From: Micromonospora ureilytica
GTDB taxonomy: Bacteria > Actinomycetota > Actinomycetes > Mycobacteriales > Micromonosporaceae
NCBI RefSeq assembly: GCF_015751765.1
Contig: NZ_JADOTX010000001.1
Coordinates: 248,001-312,000 of the forward strand
Direction of reading: 5' to 3'
Length of the DNA: 64,000 nt
Notes under the pieces: generated by a model
What the model was told of the DNA's origin: nothing
The model's database searches: none
Seen by the model: the letters and a program-made list of their open reading frames with translations, nothing else
Position numbers and translations under genes: made by a program
Shown: piece by piece, positions 53,753 through 61,752 of the stretch
Numbering within the stretch: the first letter of the stretch is position 1
Layout of the letters: the number at the start of each line of letters is the position of its first letter

Positions 53753-54445
53753 ATGTTGGGTATCAAACGCCTCGGCCTGTTGGCCGCGCTGGTACTTGTC
53801 GGTGTCGCGCCGGCTGCGGCCGCGCAGGCCGCGGCACAGCCGTCGACGCAGGACACCCAGTACCTGCAGGCGGTACACCAGGTCAACCTGTTCGAGATCA
53901 CCGCTGGTGACCTGGCCCAGCAGAAGGGTCAGGACCAGGGGGTCAAGGACCTGGGCGCGATGCTGAAGACCGACCACACCCAGCTGGACCAGACGGTGCA
54001 GCAGACCGCTTCGCAGCTCGGGGTGGAACTGCCGAACGAGCCCAGCGCCGATCAGCAGGCGGTCATCGACAAGCTGAACAACGCCAGCGGTGCGGAGTTC
54101 GACCGGCTCTGGGTGACCAGTGAGCTGGCCGGTCACGTCCAGGCCATCCAGGCCACCCAGACGGAGATCTCGCAGGGCTCCGAGCAGTCGGTGGTCCAGT
54201 TGGCGCAGACGGCGCTTCCGACGCTGCAGACGCACTACGACGAGTTGGTGGCGCTCGCCAACAAGCTGGGCATCCCGGTTCCGCAGACCAGCGCCAGCGG
54301 TACGCCCAGCCCGGGCGGCACCGGCACTGAGTCGCCGGCTCCGGGCGGCACCGGCACCGAGTCGCCGGCTCCGGGCGGTGGCAGCACCGAGTCCCCGGCT
54401 CCGGGCGGCGGCACCACTGAGGTGCCGGCTCCCAGCGAGAGCTGA
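53753..54445 (+). CDS. Secreted DUF4142 family protein
   Basis: 230 residues. A signal peptide (about 1-26, cleaving after AAAAQA) is followed by a helical DUF4142 domain (about 35-175; QYLQAVHQVNLFEITAGDLAQQK ... DKLNNASGAEFDRLWVTSELAGHVQAIQATQTEI). That domain is ferritin-like in shape but shows no clear di-iron motif. The C-terminus is a Gly/Ser/Pro tail with four GTESPAPGG-type repeats. ATG 53753 has AAGGGGGGGAA upstream. Function unknown; DUF4142 proteins are common in the cell envelope. It follows the qcr operon but has its own space and terminators on both sides. Confidence 0.82.
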   Translation: MLGIKRLGLLAALVLVGVAPAAAAQAAAQPSTQDTQYLQAVHQVNLFEITAGDLAQQKGQDQGVKDLGAMLKTDHTQLDQTVQQTASQLGVELPNEPSADQQAVIDKLNNASGAEFDRLWVTSELAGHVQAIQATQTEISQGSEQSVVQLAQTALPTLQTHYDELVALANKLGIPVPQTSASGTPSPGGTGTESPAPGGTGTESPAPGGGSTESPAPGGGTTEVPAPSES

Positions 54446-54460
54446 CGTAGCCACAGCAGA

Positions 54461-54492
54461 CGGCCGGTCCACCCAACGCGGTGGACCGGCCG
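54461..54492. terminator. Bidirectional terminator after DUF4142 gene
   Basis: CGGCCGGTCCAC (54461-54472) pairs with GTGGACCGGCCG (54481-54492), 8-nt loop. Convergent with the RAM-domain gene, whose stop is at 54551. Confidence 0.85.
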
Positions 54493-54550
54493 CCCTGTGC
54501 GCGTCAGGCGCCGTCGTGGGGCCGGCACGGACCCCGAAACGGCGGGCGGG

Positions 54551-54838
54551 TCAGTCGGCGCTGGCCAGGCCGATCGCGAACGCCTCCTCCAGGTCGTGCT
54601 GGGAGTACGCCCGGAAGGCGATGTGCGACTCGGTGTTGAGCACGCCCGGGACCTTGGAGATGCTGCCTGCGATGACCTGGGCGATCTGGTCGAACTCGCG
54701 GACCCGGACGATGGCGATGAGGTCGACGTGCCCGGCCACCGAGTAGACCTCGCTGACACCGGGAAGGTTGGCCAGGTTTTCCGCCACCTCGGGGATCGCA
54801 TCGGTGGCGCAGTCGATCAGCACGATCGCGGTGATCAC
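54551..54838 (-). CDS. Stand-alone Lrp/AsnC ligand-binding (RAM) domain protein
   Basis: 95 residues forming only the alpha-beta RAM domain (MITAIVLIDCATDAIPEVAENLANLPGVSEVYSVAGHVDLIAIVRV ... VLNTESHIAFRAYS); no HTH. Such SARD-like proteins bind amino acids as ring oligomers and may modulate full-length Lrp proteins. GTG 54838 has GGAGAAA upstream. Transcribed away from the nucleotidyltransferase gene with about 80 bp between them. Confidence 0.88.
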   Translation of the reverse strand: MITAIVLIDCATDAIPEVAENLANLPGVSEVYSVAGHVDLIAIVRVREFDQIAQVIAGSISKVPGVLNTESHIAFRAYSQHDLEEAFAIGLASAD

Positions 54839-54917
54839 GGGGCATTTCTCCGTTCGTCGGCGTCGTCGCCCATGCTAGATGTTTCGGTCCGAGACCGGAG
54901 GCGGGAGCCGTCGGTGC

Positions 54918-55787
54918 TCAGCCCTGGGCGGGGCAGGGCACGGTCAGGTCGTTCCCGGCCCGGATCACGTTCCGCAACCGCTCGCCGGCGCGTACTGTCG
55001 CGCCCGGCCACACCACAGTGCGGAACACGTCGCCGTGCACCCGCGCCCCCGCGCCGACCACCGACTCCACGCAACGGCCGGTCACCGTCGCGGACTCCTC
55101 GACGAGAGCGCCCCCGGACGCGGCGTGCAGGTTGGCCGCCAGGTAGTCGGCCGGGGTGCCGGTGTCGAAGAAGGTGCCCGGGTAGGGCACCACCGTCAGG
55201 GCGCCCGCGGCCTCGGCCGGCCGCCACACGGCGCGGACCAGGTCCGAGAAGGCGACCGGCAGGTCCCGGACCAGCCGCCAGGGCAGCAGCGAGAAGCCGG
55301 TGAAGCAGTGCCCGGCGAAGGTGCCCGGCGCCGCCGGGTCCGCGGCCGGCTGGCCGAGCAGGCGCACGCTGCGCCCGTCCCAGCCGTCGAGCAGGGCGGC
55401 CACGTCCGGGCCCGGGGGAGCAGCCGGGTCGGCGAGGTACGCGTCGGCGTTGCCGACCAGCACCGGCCGTCCGTCGATCCAGTCCCGCAGGTTGGCCACC
55501 CCACCCGCGGTGCCCAGTGGGTCGCCCGGCTCCACCGACAGGTGCGCGCGGTCACCGACGTGCGCCACCACCTGGTCGCCGAGGTAGCAGGCGTTCACCG
55601 CGACCCGGTTGGGACCGGTCAGCCCCAGGCCGGCCAGCCGCGCCAACGCCCGATCCAGCAGGGGCACGTTGCCGACCGGGCAGAGCGCCTTGGGCACCCG
55701 TTCGGTGAGCGGGCGCAGCCGGGTGCCCTCGCCGGCGGCGAGCACCACAGCGCACAACTCGGCCGGCGCGGAGGCCCCGCCGGTCAT
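54918..55787 (-). CDS. Sugar-phosphate nucleotidyltransferase (NTP transferase)
   Basis: 289 residues. The nucleotide-binding signature LAAGEGTRLRPLTERVPKALCPVGNVPLL is at the N-terminus, with GNADAYL for the metal-binding Asp and a C-terminal left-handed beta-helix-like part (ESATVTGRCVESVVGAGARVHGDVFRTVVWPGATVRAGERL). It resembles GDP-mannose/glucose-1-phosphate nucleotidyltransferases; nucleotide and sugar are not determinable. ATG 55787 overlaps the NUDIX gene stop by 4 bp (ATGA), indicating coupling. Confidence 0.85.
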   Translation of the reverse strand: MTGGASAPAELCAVVLAAGEGTRLRPLTERVPKALCPVGNVPLLDRALARLAGLGLTGPNRVAVNACYLGDQVVAHVGDRAHLSVEPGDPLGTAGGVANLRDWIDGRPVLVGNADAYLADPAAPPGPDVAALLDGWDGRSVRLLGQPAADPAAPGTFAGHCFTGFSLLPWRLVRDLPVAFSDLVRAVWRPAEAAGALTVVPYPGTFFDTGTPADYLAANLHAASGGALVEESATVTGRCVESVVGAGARVHGDVFRTVVWPGATVRAGERLRNVIRAGNDLTVPCPAQG

Positions 55788-56326
55788 GGCAGGTCGTCGG
55801 GGATCGGGGGCGGGAACTGCCCGGCCAGCGGCCCGATGTCGTAGTAGGCGAGCAGCCGGGCGGTCGGCCAGGTCAGCTTGGGCAGGTCGTCCAGGGGGTG
55901 CCACGCGGCCTCGAAGACCTCCGCGCCGTCGACCGCCAGCTTGGTGTCGGACGCGGGCACCTCGGTCTCGAAGACCATGTCCACCCAGCCCTTGGCGTGC
56001 ACGATCGCGTTCGGCACCGCCGGGCGTAACCGGGACGGGGGGAGTCGGACGCCGGATTCCTCGAACAGTTCGCGGGCCGCACCCACCACCGGGGGCTCGC
56101 CCCGATCCAGGAGACCGGCGGGCAGCGACCAGCCCTTACCTGGCGGTTGGCGCAGCATCAGCAGCCGGCCCGCGCCCGTCGCCTCGGAATCGCGGACCAG
56201 GGTGACCGCGCCGACGATGTACTTGGGCATCGCCAGCTTGACCAGGCGCCGACGCACCGGCAGCGGCAGCCGGTAGAAAGCCTGGTAGAAGACGGCCCGA
56301 CCGGTGGCGCGGGAACGGGGGATCAT
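55784..56326 (-). CDS. NUDIX hydrolase
   Basis: 180 residues. A complete Nudix box, G-LLDRG-E-PPVVGAA-RELFEESGVRL, lies at about residues 69-91. The N-terminus (FYQAFYRLPLPVRRRLVKLAMPKYIVGAVTLV) is hydrophobic/basic and found in a group of actinobacterial NUDIX proteins. ATG 56326. It overlaps the nucleotidyltransferase, so it may hydrolyse a nucleotide sugar or by-product of that enzyme; this is inference from coupling. Confidence 0.88.
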   Translation of the reverse strand: MIPRSRATGRAVFYQAFYRLPLPVRRRLVKLAMPKYIVGAVTLVRDSEATGAGRLLMLRQPPGKGWSLPAGLLDRGEPPVVGAARELFEESGVRLPPSRLRPAVPNAIVHAKGWVDMVFETEVPASDTKLAVDGAEVFEAAWHPLDDLPKLTWPTARLLAYYDIGPLAGQFPPPIPDDLP

Positions 56327-56378
56327 GGCTCCAGGCTAGTGGTCGCGAATGTCCCTCGGACGCGCTGGGCCGCCAGGG

Positions 56379-58172
56379 TCACTGTCGATGGTCGACCAGG
56401 TCGATGAGCTGGCGGACCACGGTGTCCGGTTCGATCACCCGGTCGAAGACCGCGACCAGCAGGGTCTCCAGGTCGGGGTAGCCCAACTCCTCGGAGAGGC
56501 GCAGCAGTGGCAGGTCACTGGCGAGGCCCCGGTTGTGCTGGCGCAGGGCGAGCCCGATGGTGGCCCGGCCGAGGCGCACCTTGTCGCTGATCGTGATGCC
56601 CGGCTCGGTGTGCTCGGCGAACCACCTGTTGATCTGCATCTGCGCGTGCGGCGACTTGACGAAGCTCAGCCACTCCCGGCGGGGGCCGCGTGGCGCCACA
56701 CCTGCCTCGAAGCCGTTGTCGCCGTCGTTCTCGGTGAAGATCTCCACCACGTCGCCCTCGTCCAGCTCCGAACTGAGCGGGGCCAGCCGACCGTTGATGC
56801 GGGCGGCCAGGCAGTGGTCGCCCCGGTCGTTGCCCAGCTCGTACGCGAGGTCGACAGGTGTGGCACCGGCGGGCAGCACGACCTGCCGCCCGTCGGAGAA
56901 GACCTGGATCTGCCCCTCGGCGAGGTCGCAGCGCAGCGATTCGAGGAACTGTGCCGGGTCGGCGGCGTCCGGCTCCCAGTCGAGCACCCGGCGCAGCCAG
57001 TCCAACTGCTCGGCGCGGGCCGCGGCGCTGCTGCTGCCCGAGCGGGGGAAACGGAAGTCGGCGGCGATGCCGTACTCGGCCGAGCGGTGCATCTCCTCCG
57101 TGCGGATCAGCACCTCCACAGTGCGGTCCTGGGGGCCGCAGACGCTTGTGTGCAGCGAGCGGTAGAGGTTGTTCTTCGGTGACGCGATGAAGTCCTTGAA
57201 GCGGCCGGCCACCGGTCGCCAGGTGCCGTGGATCGCGCCGAGCGCGGCGTAACAGTCGGTGGCCGGGCCGTCGACCACCACCACGATGCGGGGCAGGTCG
57301 TACGGGGCCGTGTGGCCGCCGGCGATGGTGTCCTTCCAGATCGAGTAGAGGTGCCGGGGACGAGGGGTCACCACGGCGTCGACCCGGCCGCGGCGCAGCG
57401 CCACCCGGGCCTGGGTGACCACCGAGTCGAGGTACGAGTCCCAGCCCGGCCGGTCGTGCACGTGCCGGGCCAGCCGGGCATGCTCGTCGGGCTCAAGGTG
57501 CAGCAGCACCACGTCGTCCAGCTCGCGCTTGAGGGTCTGGATGCCCAGCCGGTCACAGAGTGGGACCAGCACCTCCTGGGTCTTGCGGGCGATCCGTTCC
57601 CGCGACGACGCGGAGCGCACCCCGAGCGTGCGCATGTTGTGCAGCCGGTCGGCGAGTTTGATGATCAGCACCCGGACGTCCTTGGCGGCCGCGACGATCA
57701 TCTTGCGGATCGTCTCCGCCTCGGCGGCCTTGCCGTAGAACGCCTTGTCGAACTTGGTCACCCCGTCGACCAGGTGGGCCACCTCGCCGCCGAAATCCTC
57801 GGAGAGCGCCTGGAGGGTGTAGCGGGTGTCCTCCACGGTGTCGTGCAGCAGCGCCGCGACCAGGGTGGTGGCGTCCATTCCCAGCTCGGCGCAGATCTGC
57901 GCCACCGCGAGGGGATGGGTGATGTACGGTTCCCCGCTCTTGCGGAACTGCCCGCGGTGCATGTTCTCCGCGATCGTGTAGGCACGGCGCAGCACCGCAG
58001 GGTCGGTGCCGGCGTGGATGCCCCGATGGGTGCGGACCAGCTGGGTGACCGGGTCGGAGTCGGTGGTCGGCCAACTGAGCAACGACCGTAGCCGGCGGGC
58101 GAGCGGCAGCTCACCTGGCTGTGTCGGCAGGGCGCCCCCCAGGGCGGCGCCGTGTCCGGCGTCGACGTCCAC
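56379..58172 (-). CDS. RelA/SpoT homologue lacking ACT domain (RshA-like)
   Basis: 597 residues from GTG 58172, chosen because GAGGAG lies 9 nt upstream; GTG 58181 abuts that site. HD hydrolase domain (about 55-205): H86, H110-D111 and D175 in KLADRLHNM are intact, as is HDTVEDT. A synthetase-like domain (about 225-380) has GRFKDFIASPKNNLYRSLHTSV and EVLIRTEEMH, but the segment around the catalytic Asp reads YDLPRIVVVV and the usual EVQIRT Gln is Leu. TGS domain about 425-490. There is no zinc-finger/ACT region. Probably a (p)ppGpp hydrolase with doubtful synthetase, like Streptomyces RshA (from memory), beside a main Rel elsewhere. Confidence 0.85.
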   Translation of the reverse strand: MDVDAGHGAALGGALPTQPGELPLARRLRSLLSWPTTDSDPVTQLVRTHRGIHAGTDPAVLRRAYTIAENMHRGQFRKSGEPYITHPLAVAQICAELGMDATTLVAALLHDTVEDTRYTLQALSEDFGGEVAHLVDGVTKFDKAFYGKAAEAETIRKMIVAAAKDVRVLIIKLADRLHNMRTLGVRSASSRERIARKTQEVLVPLCDRLGIQTLKRELDDVVLLHLEPDEHARLARHVHDRPGWDSYLDSVVTQARVALRRGRVDAVVTPRPRHLYSIWKDTIAGGHTAPYDLPRIVVVVDGPATDCYAALGAIHGTWRPVAGRFKDFIASPKNNLYRSLHTSVCGPQDRTVEVLIRTEEMHRSAEYGIAADFRFPRSGSSSAAARAEQLDWLRRVLDWEPDAADPAQFLESLRCDLAEGQIQVFSDGRQVVLPAGATPVDLAYELGNDRGDHCLAARINGRLAPLSSELDEGDVVEIFTENDGDNGFEAGVAPRGPRREWLSFVKSPHAQMQINRWFAEHTEPGITISDKVRLGRATIGLALRQHNRGLASDLPLLRLSEELGYPDLETLLVAVFDRVIEPDTVVRQLIDLVDHRQ

Positions 58173-58300
58173 GAGGGACACCTCCTCACCCCGGCTCCGC
58201 GTCGCCGGAACCCCGGCGGCGGGAGCAGGCCCACGAATCGGGCAGGACTGCACTTCTCTAACAGCCTAAGCGAGTCGACGTAGTCCGATCGGTCAGTTGG

Positions 58301-60055
58301 TCATGAGCGTTCGGTCGAGAGTTGGTGGGACGCGCCGCCCTCGGCCTTCGCCAGCAGGTCACGGAACCGACCCGCACCACTCGCCGGAGAGGACCAACCG
58401 GAGGACATCTCGACGAGTCGGGTCTCCGGTCGCTCCAACCAGGACAGGATCCGCTCGGACTCCTCGGCGGTGGCGGCCGGCACCGGACCGTGCCCGCCCG
58501 ACACCGTCTCCGCGGTGGCCCGGATCGTGGCCAACGTGGGACGCGGGTGCACGCCCGGCGGGGACACCCCCGCGCCGGCCAGCCGGCCGTGCCGGACCAG
58601 CGCCAACTCCCAGCCGCCCCGGGCGGCCGGCCGGGCCGCAGCCAGCTCGACGATCCCGGTCAGCGCGGCCAGCCGCTGCATCCGCACGGTGGCCCGCAGC
58701 ACGGCGGCCAGCCGGGACCGCACCACGGCGGCCTCCTCGTAGCGCTGGTCACGAGAGAGCGCGTCGATCCGCGCGAGGAGCGCGTCCACCACCGGCTGGG
58801 GGTCGCTGGCCGTCGCGGTCCGGAAGGGCGCGGCGGCGCTGTCGTCGTACTCCTCGGGGGTGATCTTGTGCTCGCAGGGCGCCGGGCAGCGACCCAGCTC
58901 GGCCAGCGCGCAGGCCGGCGTGACGGTGCGCAGCGAGAGCCGGTGCGTGCACTGGCGCAGCGGCACCGCGTCGTGGAAACCGGCGGCGGCCAGCTCGGCG
59001 GCTCGCCGGGAGGTGAACGGCCCGAGGTACGCGGTGTCGGTGGGGGAGAGCTCGCGGACGATCGACAGCCGAGGGTACGGACCGTCGGTCAGCTTCAGCC
59101 AGACCATCCGTTCCGGGTATTTGGACCGGCGGTTGTACGGCGGGGCGTGGGCGGCGATCAACCGCAGCTCACGGACCTCCGCCTCCAACGAGTGGGCGCA
59201 CTCCACCGCCTCGACCCGTTCGGCCGCGCCCAGCATCTCGGAGATCCGGGCGCGCTTCTCGCCGGCGGTGAAGTAGCTGCGCACCCGGGTGGCGATGTCG
59301 ACGGAGGTGCCCACGTAGAGCGGCCGGTCGTCGGCGGCCCGGAAGATGTAGACCCCGGGGACCTTGGGCAGCCCCTCGGCCAGGTGCCGCTTGCGGCGCT
59401 GGGTCGGGGTGACCGCGCGGGCGAACTCGATGGCGTCGCCGACAGTGTCCACCCGGTGCCCGCCGAGCCGACCGATCAGCCCGTGCAGCACGTCGACTGT
59501 GGCCTTCGCGTCGTCCAGCGCCCGGTGCGTGGGCTGGGTGGCGGTGCGGAAGTAGGCGGCCAGGGTGCCCAGCTTGCGGTTGGGCACCTCGTCGCGGGTC
59601 AGCACCCGGCGGGCGAGCGCAGCCGTGTCCAGTACCCGGGGGTTGGGCCAGCGGTAGCCGTGCTTCGCGCAGGCGGCCTTGAGGAAGCCCACGTCGTACG
59701 GGGCGTTGTGGGCCACCAGCACCGCCTCGTCGATGAACTCCAGGAAGCTCGGCAGCACCTGCTCGATCGGTGGCGCCGGCACCAGCATGGCCTGGGTGAT
59801 GCCGGTCAGCACGGTGATGAAGGGCGGAATCGGCTGCCCGGGGTTGACCAGGGTCGCCAACACCCCCAACTGCTCGCCACCGCGCACCTTGACCGCGCCG
59901 ATCTCGGTGATGCCGCCGCCGTCCGGTGCCCCGCCGGTGGTCTCCAGGTCGACCACCACGAAGGTCGTCGCGTAGAGCGGCAGCGCCGGGTCCACCCCGC
60001 CCACCGCCGGGTCGAGACCGGCCAGTGACTCCTGGACGTACTCCGCCTGTGCCAT
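58301..60055 (-). CDS. DEDDh exonuclease fused to GIY-YIG (UvrC-like) nuclease
   Basis: 584 residues from ATG 60055. DEDDh 3'-5' exonuclease domain (about 28-195) of the DnaQ type: D36/E38 in VVDLETTG, AHNAPYDVGFL and HRALDDAKAT. GIY-YIG domain (about 225-305): KVPGVYIFRAADDRPLYVGTSVDIATRVRSYF. A Cys-bearing region (CTHRLSLRTVTPACALAELGRCPAPCEHK) and a UvrB-interaction-like helix pair (DALSRDQRYEEAAVVRSRL) follow. There is no C-terminal UvrC endonuclease V domain, so it may cut only once, like Cho. Its promoter (60063-60085) is of the RecA-independent damage type and places +1 at or next to the ATG, giving a leaderless mRNA. Homologue Rv2191 has the same fusion (from memory). Confidence 0.9.
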   Translation of the reverse strand: MAQAEYVQESLAGLDPAVGGVDPALPLYATTFVVVDLETTGGAPDGGGITEIGAVKVRGGEQLGVLATLVNPGQPIPPFITVLTGITQAMLVPAPPIEQVLPSFLEFIDEAVLVAHNAPYDVGFLKAACAKHGYRWPNPRVLDTAALARRVLTRDEVPNRKLGTLAAYFRTATQPTHRALDDAKATVDVLHGLIGRLGGHRVDTVGDAIEFARAVTPTQRRKRHLAEGLPKVPGVYIFRAADDRPLYVGTSVDIATRVRSYFTAGEKRARISEMLGAAERVEAVECAHSLEAEVRELRLIAAHAPPYNRRSKYPERMVWLKLTDGPYPRLSIVRELSPTDTAYLGPFTSRRAAELAAAGFHDAVPLRQCTHRLSLRTVTPACALAELGRCPAPCEHKITPEEYDDSAAAPFRTATASDPQPVVDALLARIDALSRDQRYEEAAVVRSRLAAVLRATVRMQRLAALTGIVELAAARPAARGGWELALVRHGRLAGAGVSPPGVHPRPTLATIRATAETVSGGHGPVPAATAEESERILSWLERPETRLVEMSSGWSSPASGAGRFRDLLAKAEGGASHQLSTERS

Positions 60056-60062
60056 CGGCGGC

Positions 60063-60085
60063 ACGCTAGCGCCACGGTCCGACAC
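60063..60085 (-). promoter_or_regulatory. PafBC/RecA-NDp-type promoter of the DEDDh/GIY-YIG gene
   Basis: On the minus strand GTGTC (60085-60081), then 12 nt, then TAGCGT (60068-60063), matching the TTGTC-N12-TANNNT layout of RecA-independent DNA-damage promoters. The start codon follows 7 nt after the -10, which implies a leaderless transcript. It shares TGTCGKACC with the elements at 61700 and 62573. Confidence 0.72.
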
Positions 60086-60182
60086 TCCCGTCGCAGCCGT
60101 CCCATCCGTCACCATGGGGCTAGGATGAGAGATCGGCTCACTCACCGGGCGGTGGGCCCGGTCGCGGTGGGAGACTTGCCAC

Positions 60183-61679
60183 ATGCCCCTCACCGAGCCG
60201 TACGACGACCACCTCCCGCAGGAGGACACGGTCGCGCTCGACGGTGCTCTGGGCAACCCGGACGACAACGTAGTCAACAACACATCGGGCGCATCGGACC
60301 CGACAACGACGGGCGACGACCCCGGCGCCGAGCCGGCGCCGACCCTGCCCGAGCTGGAGCCGACCCTGCCCGAGCTGGAGCCGACCCTGCCCGAGCCGGT
60401 CCGGCAACGGATCGTGACGCTTACCGCGGCGGTGCTGCCCACCCTCCCTCCCGACGAGGTCCCCGTGCCGTTGCGCCGGGTGGCCAAGTTCGCCCCCAAC
60501 CGGCGTGCCCGGCTCGGCGCGCCGGTCATCGCCGCCCAGCTCACCGCCGACCCGCTGTTCCGGCAGCGGGTCACCGCGCGGGTCCTGACCGACGCCGGTG
60601 ACCTCGGTGCGGCAGTGGTCGAGGGCACCGCGCCGGCCGCCGCCGACCCGGTCGAGGTGGCCGCTCTGGCCTACCTGGCCCGGCCCCGTGGCTGGCGGGA
60701 GCTGATCGACGCCAGCGGCGCCGCCGTGCGCGCCGAGGCGGACAGCGCCGTCGTCGCCGAGTTGGTCCGCGAGGCAGAGCAGCGGGCCACCCGGGCCGAG
60801 CACGACCGCGCGGTAGCCCGGGTCGAGGCAGAGAAGCTCCGCGACGAGCTGGCCCGCGTCCGCGAGGAGCTGGGTCAGCTCCGCGAGGAGTCCCGGCAGA
60901 CCGCCCGCACCCTGCGGGAGACCCAGGCCCGCGAACGGAAGGCCACCGAGCTGCTGGCCACCGAGCGCGGCCGGGCCGCACGCGCCAGCGCCGACGTGGA
61001 CGCCGAGCTGCGCCGCGCCCGGGCCCGGCTGGCCGAGGCCGAGGCCTCCGCCGGGGTGGCCCGGGCCAGCGCCAAGGAGGCGCGTTCGGTCGACGACGCC
61101 CGGCTCTGGCTGCTCCTGGAGACCATCGGTCAGGCCGCCGTCGGGCTGCGCCGGGAGCTGGCGCTCGACCCGGTGGACAAACTCCCCGCCGACTTCGTCG
61201 CCGACGCGTTCGCCGAGCAGCCGGGCACCGCCCCGGCCGGCCCCGCCGCCCGCGCCCGCGACACCGACGACCCGGCCCGGCTCGACCAACTACTCGCCCT
61301 GCCCCGGGCGCACCTCGTGGTCGACGGCTACAACGTCACCAAGCGTGGCTTCGGTGAGATGTCCCTGGAACAGCAACGCAAACGCCTCATCACCGGGCTG
61401 GGCGGGATCGCCGCGCAGACCGGCGACGAGGTCACAGTCGTCTTCGACGGCGCCGAGCGGATGCACGGGCTGCCGCCCGCGCCGCGCGGCGTGCGGGTGC
61501 TCTTCTCCCGCAAGGGTGAGACCGCCGACGAGCTGATCCGGCGGCTGGTCCGCGCCGAGCCGGCAGGTCGGCCGGTGGTCGTGGTCTCGTCGGACCGCGA
61601 GGTCGCCGACGGGGTACGCCGGCACGGGGCGTACCCGCTGGGCGCGGACTCGCTGCTGCGGCGGCTCGCCCGCTCCTGA
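60183..61679 (+). CDS. NYN-domain (YacP-like) putative RNase with coiled coil
   Basis: 498 residues from ATG 60183. The N-terminus has three near-exact PTLPELE repeats (21-bp DNA repeat near 60340-60400), then a helical region, then a long coiled coil (about 195-310; AEKLRDELARVREELGQLREESRQTARTL). The C-terminal NYN domain (about 378-498) has HLVVDGYNVTKRGFG, VVFDGAE, SRKGETADELIRRL and VVSSDREVADG, giving the acidic residues of a PIN/NYN nuclease. Known in actinobacteria as an RNA-binding/NYN protein next to the DEDDh gene; the two are divergent across 127 bp. Confidence 0.85.
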   Translation: MPLTEPYDDHLPQEDTVALDGALGNPDDNVVNNTSGASDPTTTGDDPGAEPAPTLPELEPTLPELEPTLPEPVRQRIVTLTAAVLPTLPPDEVPVPLRRVAKFAPNRRARLGAPVIAAQLTADPLFRQRVTARVLTDAGDLGAAVVEGTAPAAADPVEVAALAYLARPRGWRELIDASGAAVRAEADSAVVAELVREAEQRATRAEHDRAVARVEAEKLRDELARVREELGQLREESRQTARTLRETQARERKATELLATERGRAARASADVDAELRRARARLAEAEASAGVARASAKEARSVDDARLWLLLETIGQAAVGLRRELALDPVDKLPADFVADAFAEQPGTAPAGPAARARDTDDPARLDQLLALPRAHLVVDGYNVTKRGFGEMSLEQQRKRLITGLGGIAAQTGDEVTVVFDGAERMHGLPPAPRGVRVLFSRKGETADELIRRLVRAEPAGRPVVVVSSDREVADGVRRHGAYPLGADSLLRRLARS

Positions 61680-61699
61680 CCCCGTCTTGGCCTAACCGG

Positions 61700-61722
61700 T
61701 TGTCGTACCCGAACGTTAGCGT
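61700..61722 (+). promoter_or_regulatory. PafBC/RecA-NDp-type promoter of the DinB-like gene
   Basis: TTGTC (61700-61704), 12-nt spacer GTACCCGAACGT, then TAGCGT (61717-61722). The start codon is 30 nt further down at 61753. Best match in the window to TTGTC-N12-TANNNT. Confidence 0.78.
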
Positions 61723-61752
61723 CGCTGCTGTCGCTGACGGGAGGGAGTCGCC

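Noticed and set aside
52021..53901. 626-residue minus-strand frame opposite qcrB
   Set aside because: Pure shadow of qcrB; no start context or domain.
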